Source: Bacteroidia bacterium
GTDB lineage: Bacteria > Bacteroidota > Bacteroidia > Bacteroidales > Prolixibacteraceae
Reading direction: 5' to 3'
DNA: 33,890 bases
Assembly: GCA_026391315.1 (NCBI GenBank)
Contig: JAPLDT010000044.1
Coordinates: forward strand, 1-33,890
A program made the translations under genes and the position numbers. The notes beneath the pieces are model-generated. The model had not been told where the DNA came from. It ran no database searches and saw only the letters and a program-made list of their open reading frames with translations. Numbering within the stretch: the stretch's first letter is position 1; every line of letters starts with the position of its first letter. Shown here one piece after another: positions 9,033 through 18,175 of this stretch.

Positions 9033-10081
9033 TGCTGAAAAAGACGATATATATCCTTGCGATCTCAGTTTTCTTCATCTCATGTGAAGAGCGCTATTTC
9101 CCTGCCATGAGGGATGCTGGAGGAGTGTTGATGGTCGATGCCTTGGTTACCAACAATCTGTCGCAAAGCTATGTCCGATTGACCAGGTCTACAAGTTTTT
9201 ATGATGTGAATGCCCCTGCGGCAGTAACAGGTGCAGTGGTAAATTTGATCGAAACCCGTGGCAACAACATTCAGGGTACAGAAAACGGCTCAGGGAATTT
9301 CATCTTCACAAAAAGTCCGGTAGTCGGACAGAGCTATAAACTTCAAATTCGGCTAAACGGAGACACCTATGAATCGGACAGAGTCACCATGCTTCCGGTT
9401 CCAACCATAAGCAATTTTTATGCTGAACGCGTTGAAAGAAAAGAATATCAATCCAATAGCAGTGGCGCCCCTGTAGCTGTTACAGTGACTGGACAGGAGC
9501 TCTATGTGGATGCGCCGGTTACTACCACATTGGCCAATTACAGATTCGTTGCGAGAACGGTGCTGGAATGGGTTTATGTGGTTCCCAATACGCCCATCCC
9601 ACCGACCATTTACGGATGGCAATCTTTGTATAACAGCAATACCTACAACATAGCCGGTACTAAGCAATTCAGTCTAACCAACATCATAGAGAAACAACCA
9701 CTGATGTTGCTGCCTTACAATACCACGGATCTTATCCAAACCGGCGCCAGTGTAGCGGGATGGCTAATGATCCTGGATGAATATGGGACTTCACGGATCT
9801 CCTTTGATTACCACGATAAGTTAAACAGCCAGTTCTCAGCAGATGGCAGTCTGTTTGATCCGGTTCAGACCCAGATCTACGGGAACATTACCTGCACAAC
9901 GGATGCCTCGAAAATTGTTTTCGGATTTTTCGATCTGGCTTCCTACCAGCAGCACAGATATTTCATCAAGTTTTCTGATATTAATTCGCCTGAAAAGGCT
10001 GATATCAGGAAAGTAAACAGTTATCCAGCTATCCCTGATAACGGGAAATCGGTTAATCTGCATCCCGATTGGTGGGAGTAA
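9032..10081 (+). CDS. DUF4249 family lipoprotein, partner of the TonB receptor
   Basis: This is a 349-residue lipoprotein: the signal peptide ends at Cys18 in FFISC. The N-terminal part (FPAMRDAGGVLMVDALVTN, then beta-rich sequence with VKL-type strands and the segment SYKLQIRLNGDTYES) matches the DUF4249 family. These proteins are encoded directly downstream of carboxypeptidase-regulatory-type TonB receptors in Bacteroidota and are taken to be surface or periplasmic components of the same uptake system; the substrate is not known. The ATG overlaps the TGA of the receptor by one base, which indicates translational coupling. The gene looks intact even though the receptor before it is broken. 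Confidence 0.85.
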   Translation: MLKKTIYILAISVFFISCEERYFPAMRDAGGVLMVDALVTNNLSQSYVRLTRSTSFYDVNAPAAVTGAVVNLIETRGNNIQGTENGSGNFIFTKSPVVGQSYKLQIRLNGDTYESDRVTMLPVPTISNFYAERVERKEYQSNSSGAPVAVTVTGQELYVDAPVTTTLANYRFVARTVLEWVYVVPNTPIPPTIYGWQSLYNSNTYNIAGTKQFSLTNIIEKQPLMLLPYNTTDLIQTGASVAGWLMILDEYGTSRISFDYHDKLNSQFSADGSLFDPVQTQIYGNITCTTDASKIVFGFFDLASYQQHRYFIKFSDINSPEKADIRKVNSYPAIPDNGKSVNLHPDWWE

Positions 10082-10095
10082 ATGAAGATAAAAGT

Positions 10096-11709
10096 ATGGT
10101 AAAAAAATTATTGACCGTATTGCTGCTCCTGGGCTCCCTTTTGTGCAAAGCACAGAACAAGGAGGGATTTGCGCTCTTTACAGACCGTGATCTGTACACG
10201 AGCGGCGAAACCCTTTTGATCAAGGTATATGCTCCGGTTGACGAACCTTCAGGGATTGTAAATGTTGACCTTTTCAACAGCAAAGGCAATCTTGTTTCGG
10301 CAGTTTATCTGGAGATGAAGAATCACCAGGCCAACGGGTTTATTCATCTGGCGGATAGCTTGAGTTCGGGAAGTTACCTGGTGCGTACCACAACCAGAAC
10401 CAGCCTTACACAAACGGTGAAAGAGCTTTTTGTCTCTAACAGATTTACAGGTATGACAGAATCAACTGTATTCAAAAGGCCGGAAGTCAATGGCCCGCAG
10501 GTAGAAACGACTTTCACGGCACTTCAAATCGAAGGGACTTCAGGTGTATACAAAAACAGGGAAAAAGGTCACGCAACTGTTCATCTTCCTCTTGAATTCT
10601 TGTCTCAAATAGATGGAAATCTGCTTGTTGGAATCACTCCGGTTACTCCCGAATACCATGCAATGAACCTTGTCGCTGCTACAAAACCCAAATTTTACAG
10701 GGAAACAAGCAATGAAGGAATCATTATCTCCGGTACCATCACAGATGCGGACACAGAAAAACCTTTCGAAAATGGGCTGGTTTATTTGACCATTCCTGAT
10801 TCATTACCGGAATTTAAATATTACACTACGGGCGTCAATGGGCGTTTCTATTTTCAGATTACCAACCGTTATGGAAAGATCCCTGTCGTGCTTCAATGTA
10901 GTGACAAAGAGAAGAAACGTTTGCTGAAAATTTCACTCACCCCTGCCGACAACATTTTTAGTTCATTGCCCCCAGGCGAAAGTCACGCTTTCTCGCCAGA
11001 ATTTCGAAAAATCGTGGCAAAAAAAGTTGAATCGTTGAATTTTTGCAAGATCTTTGGATTAAACGAACTTGCAATGCAACCATTCCCACCTCACAAACAG
11101 GATGATCGTCTTTTTTACGGCATACCAAACAGGGTGGTCCGTCCAAAGCAGTTTATTGACCTCCCAAATTTTGAAGAGATTTCACGCGAACTTCTGCCTC
11201 AGGTGAAATTCAGAACTTACAACCGCAATCCGTCTTTACAACTATTCAACTTCCAGCGGAACAGATATTTTAACGATCAGCCGTTGGTTTTACTCAATGG
11301 AATCCCGGTTACGTACCTGAATGTGATCAAAGAGATGGGGACCACGCAAATAGACAGAATTGACATTTGTCAGAGCGAGAGGTACTTTGGAGATCTTGGC
11401 TTTTCGGGAGTGGTTGCCATTTATTCGACCAATGGAGATTACACCAGGCTGAACGAGTCTGACGAACTGATCAAACTCAGCCTTGAAGCCATACAGCCTG
11501 ATGCTGAATTAACTGCCCCTCCGGAACACGCTTCAAAAATGCCGGACCTTCGTCAGGTATTGCTTTGGAAACCATCCCTAAAACCCGAGAAAACATTAGA
11601 ATTAAATTTTCAGACATCGGATATCAAGGGTAACTACAGGATATTTCTGAGTGGGAAAAGTGTGAATGGTTCGATTTTTTACAAAGAACAACTCTTTGAA
11701 GTAAAGTAA
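10096..11709 (+). CDS. Exported MG2-like / plug-like protein of the receptor operon
   Basis: This is a 537-residue exported protein. I chose the ATG at 10096 because a Sec signal peptide (MVKKLLTVLLLLGSLLCKAQ) begins there; a TTG 27 bp upstream would put it inside the previous gene. Residues about 22-105 resemble an alpha-2-macroglobulin MG2 domain (FALFTDRDLYTSGETLLIKV). A beta-sandwich CPD-like region follows near residues 205-270. The part around residues 380-460 (QPLVLLNGIPV, then DRIDICQSERYFG and GVVAIYSTNG) looks like the plug of a TonB receptor without a barrel. Such proteins are often encoded with DUF4249 receptor systems. A helper role in ligand capture or receptor gating is inference. 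It is followed after one base by the next gene. Confidence 0.7.
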   Translation: MVKKLLTVLLLLGSLLCKAQNKEGFALFTDRDLYTSGETLLIKVYAPVDEPSGIVNVDLFNSKGNLVSAVYLEMKNHQANGFIHLADSLSSGSYLVRTTTRTSLTQTVKELFVSNRFTGMTESTVFKRPEVNGPQVETTFTALQIEGTSGVYKNREKGHATVHLPLEFLSQIDGNLLVGITPVTPEYHAMNLVAATKPKFYRETSNEGIIISGTITDADTEKPFENGLVYLTIPDSLPEFKYYTTGVNGRFYFQITNRYGKIPVVLQCSDKEKKRLLKISLTPADNIFSSLPPGESHAFSPEFRKIVAKKVESLNFCKIFGLNELAMQPFPPHKQDDRLFYGIPNRVVRPKQFIDLPNFEEISRELLPQVKFRTYNRNPSLQLFNFQRNRYFNDQPLVLLNGIPVTYLNVIKEMGTTQIDRIDICQSERYFGDLGFSGVVAIYSTNGDYTRLNESDELIKLSLEAIQPDAELTAPPEHASKMPDLRQVLLWKPSLKPEKTLELNFQTSDIKGNYRIFLSGKSVNGSIFYKEQLFEVK

Positions 11710-11710
11710 C

Positions 11711-12421
11711 ATGGAAAAACGAATGCTTTTTGTTTTCATACTCCTGAATTTGCTGTTAGCCTTGGTGCTCCCGGCGCAGGAAGTGTTACCCAAAAACTGG
11801 AACGGTGAAAAAATTAAGGGGGTCAGATTTGTACCCTATGCCACTTACCAGGGAAATCCCTTTTTCAATGATTCGTTCGTTCCGGGCAAGATTGAATTGA
11901 CGGATGGGACAATTATCGGAGCGCTACAGTTGAAGTACAGTAGTTATCAGGATGAGTTAATCTATTACAATTCAGATATTTCAACACAGATTGTCATTGA
12001 CAAAATGAGTCTCCGGGGATTTTCATTGGCAGACGAAAACGGTGTACAACATCGTTTTAAGCTACAATACATCAGTCACTCATTGCCAGAATATCGCTTT
12101 TTCGAACTATTGAGCGATGGAGATATATCCCTTTGGGTTTATAGAAAGGTACTTCTGTTAACCAGTCCTATTTACGGAGAAGCCGGAAAAGAAAAAAATC
12201 TCTCTTACCAGGAGGCCTACAACTACTATTTGTACAACAAGGAGAAGGGATACGAACTTATCAGGATTAGCAAGGGTTCCCTCCTTTCCAAATGCGATCC
12301 ATCCAACCAGAAATTGGCACGCAAAATCCTTCGTAGAAACAAGGTCAACATCCGTGATGAAAAGAGCTTTGTCAAGGCATGGTCTCTGGTGAAGGAAAAT
12401 GGCGTGAATTTAAGTTTCTAA
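11711..12421 (+). CDS. Exported protein of unknown function, last gene of the receptor operon
   Basis: This is a 236-residue protein with a hydrophobic signal peptide (residues 1-22, ending LPAQ). The mature part starts with a beta-rich segment (about 45-100; GKIELTDGTIIGALQLKY, LIYYN) and ends with a basic helical region (about 160-236). I do not recognise a named domain. It starts one base after the stop of the MG2/plug-like gene and so almost certainly shares its transcript, which links it to the TonB receptor/DUF4249 system. No catalytic motif is visible. A 266-bp gap without clear signals follows. Confidence 0.7.
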   Translation: MEKRMLFVFILLNLLLALVLPAQEVLPKNWNGEKIKGVRFVPYATYQGNPFFNDSFVPGKIELTDGTIIGALQLKYSSYQDELIYYNSDISTQIVIDKMSLRGFSLADENGVQHRFKLQYISHSLPEYRFFELLSDGDISLWVYRKVLLLTSPIYGEAGKEKNLSYQEAYNYYLYNKEKGYELIRISKGSLLSKCDPSNQKLARKILRRNKVNIRDEKSFVKAWSLVKENGVNLSF

Positions 12422-12687
12422 ACCCAGCTTTTCAAAAACCTACCCGGTAATAAATGTATGAAGATCATTTCTAACACAGGGAAAGATCACATTTCTCAGC
12501 AAAGTGACCTCCCCCCAACAACTTTTTAGCAAACAGCGTGTTATTTCTCTATACATTTATATTTTTGCCAGATATGTGCAATCAGATTTTTTTCAAACTA
12601 ACTTCCAAATTGCTCATTACACACTCAAAACGACCACAACTACTGAAACATTCACCATCTGCCAGATTGATCTGAAAACCACATTAC

Positions 12688-15459
12688 ATGAGCGATAGAG
12701 CAAAAACAAACGAAGAACTCACAAAAGAGTTGAAAAAATTACAAGAAAGCTACAATTCCTTGGCATTTTCTGTTCACATTGACAGCAAAGGCAAAACCGC
12801 GAATTTGCTTACACATGCGGTAAGGTGCATCAGCGAATGCGTGAGTATTACCGACATGGATAACAAAATTATTTTTGTCAATAAGGCTTTTTTGAAGACC
12901 TATCAATACGAAGAGAACGAGTTGCTGGGAAAGAACATCAGCATTGTACGCTCACCCAACAATAACTCTGAGTTGGTTGAAGTTATCCTTCCTTCGACCC
13001 TCGAAGGTGGTTGGCAGGGTGAATTACTGAATCGAAGGAAAGATGGTTCTGATTTTTACGTATTCGTATCTACTTCTATTATAAAGGATTACAATGGAAG
13101 ACCAATGGCGCTTATTGGGGTCAGCTCTGAAAAAACCGAACAAAAGAAATTGGAACTTGAACGTCAGGTAATCTTTGAGATGACGCAGGGTGTTTCGGAG
13201 ACTGCTAACCTTAATGAATTACTTAAGTCAATCCATCAATCGCTGAAGAAAGTACTATATGCCGAGAATTGTTTTGTAGCGATATATGATGAGAGTAACG
13301 GACTCTTTAGTTTTCCCTATTTTATTGACCAGTTTGATCCTAAACCTGAACCACTGGCCATGAAGAATAGTGTTACCTCTTATGTTTACCGCACCGGAAA
13401 GCCCCTGCTACTTACACCTGAGGTATTCCAAAAGCTCCTGGAGCAAAAAGAAGCTGTATTAGTAGGTTCACCATCCCCCTCATGGATTGGCGTGCCTTTG
13501 AAGACGCCCTCAAAAACAATTGGGGTTTTGGTACTTCAACACTATTCCGAGGAGAATGTTTATTCAAAACGTGATATTCAATTTCTCTATTCAGCTGCAA
13601 GTAAAATAGCAATAGCGATTGAACGCAAGCAAGCTGAAACCGTGCTTCGAGAGAGTGAGAATATCTTGCGCTCCATCACAGATTCAGCCCATGACGCCAT
13701 TATCATGCTAGATGCTGAAGGTCTGATCACCTATTGGAACCCGGCTGCCGAGCGTATACTTGGATATACCAGATCCGAAGCCATGGGTATGAATTTGCAC
13801 TATTTAATCGCACCATCGCGTTTCCATGAGGCGCATTTCGCCGCATTCCCTATTTTTCAGCAAACCGGACAAGGGGCTGCTGTTGGCAAAACACTGGATA
13901 TGGAGGCTCTGAGAAAAGACGGAACCGAAATATCCATACAATTTTCCCTTTCTGCAATCCAAATTAATAACCATTGGCATGCAGTTGGGGTTCTTAGGGA
14001 TGTCACCGATCAGAAGAAAATAGAACAGTCGCTCTTTAAAGCCAAGCATGAAGCAGAGATGGCGAACAAATTCAAAAGCATATTCCTGGCAAATATGTCG
14101 CACGAGATTCGAACTCCGCTGAATGCCATCATTGGATTTTCACAATTGATGAACCGCGACAAGATGTTGTCTGACTCGCAAAAGGAGTACACTGTCTCCA
14201 TTATCCACGCAGGTGAACATCTTTTATCGCTTATCAACGACATCCTTGAATTGTCGAAAATTGAGGCAGGCCGGGTCGTTTTAAATCCGGCAGATATAGA
14301 TCTTCACGCATTGTTGCATGACATTCAAATGATATTCAGTGAACGTACGCAATCCAAAAATCTACAATTTCTCTTCGAAAAAGAAGACGATCTCCCACAG
14401 TACATATTTGTAGATGAAAGCAAGTTGCGTCAGATTTTTGTCAATCTTATCGGGAATGCACTCAAATTTACTGAGGAAGGAGGCATCGCCGTTCGGGCGC
14501 GCGTCAATACAGTCGGAGACAATAAAAAGATCCTGGTTGTTGAAGTCCAGGATTCCGGACCAGGTATCCCCATGGAGGAGAGGGACAAACTTTTTAAACA
14601 CTTTGAACAGACAAGTTCAGGCATCAGCAAAGGAAGTGGCACCGGACTGGGGCTTGCGTTAAGCCGCGAACTGGCCATTTTGATGGGTGGGGATATCACC
14701 GTAACCAGTGAAGTTGGAAAGGGATCGATTTTTACTTTCCAGGTTGATATAAAGGATGGAAACCCGGATGCAATTGAAAAAAGTTCATCACTAGGAGTAA
14801 TCGGGATAGAAAGCAGTAATACAACCTATCGGATTTTGGTCGTTGACGACAAGGACGATAACCTGAAAGTTGCTTCCGATCTGCTCAAATTGGTTGGATT
14901 TGAAACCAACGAAGCTGTTAATGGTGTAGATGCCATCGAAAAATTCGAATCGTGGAATCCTCACCTCATACTCATGGACATGCGCATGCCTGTTATGGAT
15001 GGCTACGAGGCTACCCGTCGGATCAAATCGACAGAAAAGGGGCGGCAAACGCCAATAGTTGCACTAACAGCCAGTACTTTTGAAGACGAGTTGAAGAAGA
15101 TACAGGAGTTGGGAATGCAGGGATATATCCGCAAACCCTTTAGAGAAAACGATCTGTTTAATACAATCGGGAAGATACTTGGGATCAATTACATTTATGA
15201 AAATGTAACTGAAACTGAACCAACCAACTATAACCACAACATTGATACAATTGCCCTGGATATTAAAAAATTACCAAACAGTTTGTTGTTGAAAATGCAG
15301 AATGCCCTTGATGTAGCCGATTTAGATCTTTTGGTCCGACTGATTAATACCATTGAAGCTGATAGTTCTGAACTTTCAAAGATCCTCCTGAATCTGGCCA
15401 CAGATTATGACTACGATCAGTTGCAGGAGATTTTACACATAAAGGAGAAAAAAGGATGA
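12688..15459 (+). CDS. Soluble hybrid sensor histidine kinase (PAS-GAF-PAS-HisKA-HATPase-REC)
   Basis: This is a 923-residue cytosolic hybrid kinase with no membrane segment. Domain order: a short coiled coil (about 8-25), PAS (about 40-155), GAF (about 160-318), PAS (about 325-445), HisKA with His472 in MSHEIRTPLN, HATPase_c with N box FVNLIGNALKF, G1 DSGPGIP and G2 SGTGLGLALS, then a receiver (about 715-830) with DD in VVDDKDD, phospho-Asp764 in LMDMRMP and a KPF motif. About 90 further residues resemble an Hpt-like helical tail but lack an obvious phospho-His. All kinase motifs are intact. The input is presumably a cytoplasmic small molecule or redox/light signal, not deducible here. The stop overlaps the next kinase gene by ATGA, so the two are translationally coupled. 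Confidence 0.92.
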   Translation: MSDRAKTNEELTKELKKLQESYNSLAFSVHIDSKGKTANLLTHAVRCISECVSITDMDNKIIFVNKAFLKTYQYEENELLGKNISIVRSPNNNSELVEVILPSTLEGGWQGELLNRRKDGSDFYVFVSTSIIKDYNGRPMALIGVSSEKTEQKKLELERQVIFEMTQGVSETANLNELLKSIHQSLKKVLYAENCFVAIYDESNGLFSFPYFIDQFDPKPEPLAMKNSVTSYVYRTGKPLLLTPEVFQKLLEQKEAVLVGSPSPSWIGVPLKTPSKTIGVLVLQHYSEENVYSKRDIQFLYSAASKIAIAIERKQAETVLRESENILRSITDSAHDAIIMLDAEGLITYWNPAAERILGYTRSEAMGMNLHYLIAPSRFHEAHFAAFPIFQQTGQGAAVGKTLDMEALRKDGTEISIQFSLSAIQINNHWHAVGVLRDVTDQKKIEQSLFKAKHEAEMANKFKSIFLANMSHEIRTPLNAIIGFSQLMNRDKMLSDSQKEYTVSIIHAGEHLLSLINDILELSKIEAGRVVLNPADIDLHALLHDIQMIFSERTQSKNLQFLFEKEDDLPQYIFVDESKLRQIFVNLIGNALKFTEEGGIAVRARVNTVGDNKKILVVEVQDSGPGIPMEERDKLFKHFEQTSSGISKGSGTGLGLALSRELAILMGGDITVTSEVGKGSIFTFQVDIKDGNPDAIEKSSSLGVIGIESSNTTYRILVVDDKDDNLKVASDLLKLVGFETNEAVNGVDAIEKFESWNPHLILMDMRMPVMDGYEATRRIKSTEKGRQTPIVALTASTFEDELKKIQELGMQGYIRKPFRENDLFNTIGKILGINYIYENVTETEPTNYNHNIDTIALDIKKLPNSLLLKMQNALDVADLDLLVRLINTIEADSSELSKILLNLATDYDYDQLQEILHIKEKKG

Positions 15460-16997
15460 GCGAAGAAAATCTGTTGACTGAAGATATTGGCAACATTCTT
15501 ATTGTAGATGATGTATCCGCCAACCTGAAAATTTTGGGATTTATCCTTAAGAAAGAGGGCTATAAAGTTCGGCCTGTCCCCAATGGAACATTGGCCTTAC
15601 AGGCTGCAGAAAAGGAAAAACCGGATCTGATTCTGTTGGATGTCATGATGCCTGACATGGATGGATTCGAAGTATGTAGGCGGTTAAAAGAGGACCAGAA
15701 ATTGGCTGATGTTCCGGTCATTTTTATCAGCGCTTTAAACGATACCAACGATATCGTCAATGCTCTAAAAGCTGGTGGAGTCGATTTCATCACCAAGCCT
15801 TTCAAGGCGGAAGAGGTCATTGCCAGGGTAAGAACGCATCTTAAACTTTACCAGCAAAGCAGGACTCTTCAGGAACAAAGTAAAATGCTTCAGGAACTGA
15901 TCGCTACCAAAGACAAATTTTTCTCCATCATCGCCCACGACCTTCGTGGTCCATTGGGTGGTTTTATGTCATTAACCGAATTGCTGGCTGATGATTCATT
16001 TGAAATTTCACCTGAAGAGCAAAAAGAGATGAACCGTGATTTGTACAATTCATCGAGAAATATCTTTAGTCTGCTCGAAAACTTGCTTGTCTGGGCACGC
16101 ATGCAGCAAGGACAAATCGTATTTAACCCTGTTCAAATAAATCTGAAGGAATTGGTCTCTGAATCCATCAGGGCATTGGAAGATGCCATCAGGAAAAAAG
16201 CGATCCTGATGACTACACAAATACCCGAACTCCAGAATGTGTATGCCGATTCCAATATGCTCCAATCAGTTGTCCGTAACCTTATTTCAAATGCCATTAA
16301 GTTTACACCAAAAGGTGGCAGTGTGACTATCTCCGCCTATTTTACGGAAAACAATACCTCAGTCGTTGTTGTAAAAGATACGGGTATTGGCATGAACAGT
16401 ACCATGACAGCCAATCTTTTCCGTCTGAATGTTAACAACAGTCGTCCGGGCACGGAAGGTGAACAAAGTACCGGATTAGGTTTGCTTCTTTGTAAGGAAT
16501 TCGTAGACAGACATGGTGGGGAAATATGGGTTGAAAGTGTAGAAGGAGCCGACACATCTTTCTATTTCACCATTCCGGCCAACACAGTCTCAAATGAAAT
16601 TGCTCTTGCCGATCAAGTGAAAGATAAGATAGAGAATCTAAAAATATTAATCGCTGAAGACAATGCGAATTCAGAAGTATTGATGAGAATTGTCACCAAT
16701 ACTTTTAGTAACCGTACTTTGGTGGCTTCAACAGGTGCTGAGGCAGTTGAAATCTGCCGGACAAATCCTGACATCGATCTTGTTCTAATGGACATTAAAA
16801 TGCCCGAACTTGATGGCTATGAAGCAACCCGACTAATTAGACAGTTTAACCAAAAAGTGGTGATCATCGCGCAAACAGCCTTCGGAACGGAAGGCGATAG
16901 GAAGAGGGCAATTGAGGCAGGTTGCAACGACTACATCTCAAAACCTATTGAGATTTCCGTGTTGTTTGAGTTAATTCAAAAGTATTTCAAAAAATAG
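15456..16997 (+). CDS. Hybrid histidine kinase with two receivers (REC-HisKA-HATPase-REC)
   Basis: This is a 513-residue soluble protein. An N-terminal receiver (about 12-130; Asp62 in LLDVMMPDMDG) is joined by a coiled coil to HisKA (His161 in IIAHDLRGPLGG), then HATPase_c (about 260-385; NLISNAIKFTP, KDTGIGM, STGLGLLL) and a C-terminal receiver (about 395-510; phospho-Asp446 in LMDIKMPELDG, with SKP). It overlaps the preceding hybrid kinase by four bases. The N-terminal receiver is a natural target for phosphate from that kinase, so the pair probably forms a phosphorelay. No DNA-binding or enzymatic output domain follows, so the output must be encoded elsewhere. An oxidoreductase gene starts 20 bp downstream and may share the transcript. 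Confidence 0.92.
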   Translation: MSEENLLTEDIGNILIVDDVSANLKILGFILKKEGYKVRPVPNGTLALQAAEKEKPDLILLDVMMPDMDGFEVCRRLKEDQKLADVPVIFISALNDTNDIVNALKAGGVDFITKPFKAEEVIARVRTHLKLYQQSRTLQEQSKMLQELIATKDKFFSIIAHDLRGPLGGFMSLTELLADDSFEISPEEQKEMNRDLYNSSRNIFSLLENLLVWARMQQGQIVFNPVQINLKELVSESIRALEDAIRKKAILMTTQIPELQNVYADSNMLQSVVRNLISNAIKFTPKGGSVTISAYFTENNTSVVVVKDTGIGMNSTMTANLFRLNVNNSRPGTEGEQSTGLGLLLCKEFVDRHGGEIWVESVEGADTSFYFTIPANTVSNEIALADQVKDKIENLKILIAEDNANSEVLMRIVTNTFSNRTLVASTGAEAVEICRTNPDIDLVLMDIKMPELDGYEATRLIRQFNQKVVIIAQTAFGTEGDRKRAIEAGCNDYISKPIEISVLFELIQKYFKK

Positions 16998-17017
16998 TTG
17001 TATTGTACAAATTATCC

Positions 17018-18019
17018 ATGGAGAAAATAGATTGGGGAATCATCGGTTGTGGTAATGTGACCGAGCTGAAAAGCGGTCCGGCTTTCAGCAAAATAGATCA
17101 TTCCAGACTCGTAGCCGTGATGCGCAGGGATGGACAAAAAGCTGAAGATTATGCCAGGCGGCATGGTGTTGCGAAATGGTACTCCAATGCCACTCAATTG
17201 ATCAATGATCCGGAGGTAAATGCGGTTTATGTTGCTACACCACCCAACACCCACGCCTCCTTTGCCATTGCAGCAATGAGAGCTGGAAAGCCTGTCTATG
17301 TTGAAAAACCCATGGCCCGAAACCATCAGGAATGCAGGGAGATGCTTCGGGTGTCTGAAGAGACGGGGATGCCACTTTTCGTAGCTTATTACCGCCGATC
17401 GCTACCTGCTTTTTTAAAAGTAAAAGAGCTGGTAGGGAATGGCCTCCTTGGAAAACCCCTGACGGTAAATATTCGTCTGCACATGGCATTCGGTGAGAAG
17501 GACCAATTCGCAGAAAAGCAGACCTGGCATATCGATCCAAACATTGCAGGCGCCGGCTACTTTTACGATCTGGCCTCCCACCAGTTCGATTTCCTTGATT
17601 TTCTATTTGGACCGGTTACCGAAGTACGGGGTATCGCCAAAAATTTAGCAGGATTTTACCCTGCCGAAGATACGGTTTCTGCCACCTTCTCATTCGAATC
17701 GGGAGTGACAGGAACCGGAAGCTGGTGTTTCATCGTCAGCCCGGAGGCCGAAGAGGATGTCATCGAAATCTCTGGCACTAATGGAAAAATATCCTTCTCC
17801 TGCTTCAAGCATGCGGATGTACAATTGCTTACCTCTGACGGTTTGAAAAACTTTAGTTTCCAAAATCCAGAAAATATATCCCATTTTCTTATTCAACAAG
17901 TCGTTCAGGAATTACGTGGCGAAGGGAAATGTGTAAGTACCGGATATTCCGCTGCACGCACCAGTTGGGTTCTGGAAGAGATCGTCAAGACCTATTATGA
18001 AACGGTAAAAACAAGATAA
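17018..18019 (+). CDS. Gfo/Idh/MocA family NAD(P)-dependent oxidoreductase (cytosolic)
   Basis: This is a 333-residue oxidoreductase. I chose the ATG at 17018 over an in-frame TTG 15 bp upstream because the Rossmann strand starts right after it (DWGIIGCGNV, a good GxGxxG motif). The catalytic-type Lys97 lies in the signature VYVEKPMA. The second half is the usual open beta-sheet substrate domain. The family oxidises or epimerises sugars, inositols and related polyols with bound NAD(P). The substrate cannot be told from sequence. No export signal is present. It lies 20 bp after the second hybrid kinase, so co-transcription is possible. Confidence 0.9.
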   Translation: MEKIDWGIIGCGNVTELKSGPAFSKIDHSRLVAVMRRDGQKAEDYARRHGVAKWYSNATQLINDPEVNAVYVATPPNTHASFAIAAMRAGKPVYVEKPMARNHQECREMLRVSEETGMPLFVAYYRRSLPAFLKVKELVGNGLLGKPLTVNIRLHMAFGEKDQFAEKQTWHIDPNIAGAGYFYDLASHQFDFLDFLFGPVTEVRGIAKNLAGFYPAEDTVSATFSFESGVTGTGSWCFIVSPEAEEDVIEISGTNGKISFSCFKHADVQLLTSDGLKNFSFQNPENISHFLIQQVVQELRGEGKCVSTGYSAARTSWVLEEIVKTYYETVKTR

Positions 18020-18075
18020 TTAGAATGGTTCATCATTCATTTCAAGTTACTTCGATTACAAAATCCTTTGTGTAA

Positions 18076-18153
18076 CCTTTGTGTGATCCTTCGTGTCCTT
18101 CGTGGTGTAGTTTTAAAATTTTACCACAAAGGTCACTAAGGAATACACAAAGG
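18076..18153. repeat. Dispersed imperfect hairpin repeat (CCTTTGTGT...ACACAAAGG)
   Basis: Arms CCTTTGTGT at 18076-18084 and ACACAAAGG at 18145-18153 enclose further complementary blocks (CTTCGTGG/CCACAAAG-like) and an A/T-rich palindromic loop around 18109-18124. This is the CACAAAGGACACTAAGG type of repeat seen scattered in Bacteroidota intergenic DNA. It fills most of the 156-bp gap before the nitroreductase-family gene. A related but different hairpin lies at 23417-23505. Confidence 0.65.
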
Positions 18154-18175
18154 ACACGACCAAAAAATAGGCACC

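Noticed and set aside
12540-12570. TATTTTTG box at 12560-12567 as promoter of the hybrid kinase genes
   Set aside because: The box fits TAnnTTTG, but no -33 TTTG or TTG stands at a suitable distance and the region is T-rich, so a chance match is likely.
17003-17018. TTG start at 17003 for the cytosolic oxidoreductase
   Set aside because: The ATG at 17018 directly precedes the Rossmann strand at the usual distance; the extra five residues have no counterpart in the family.
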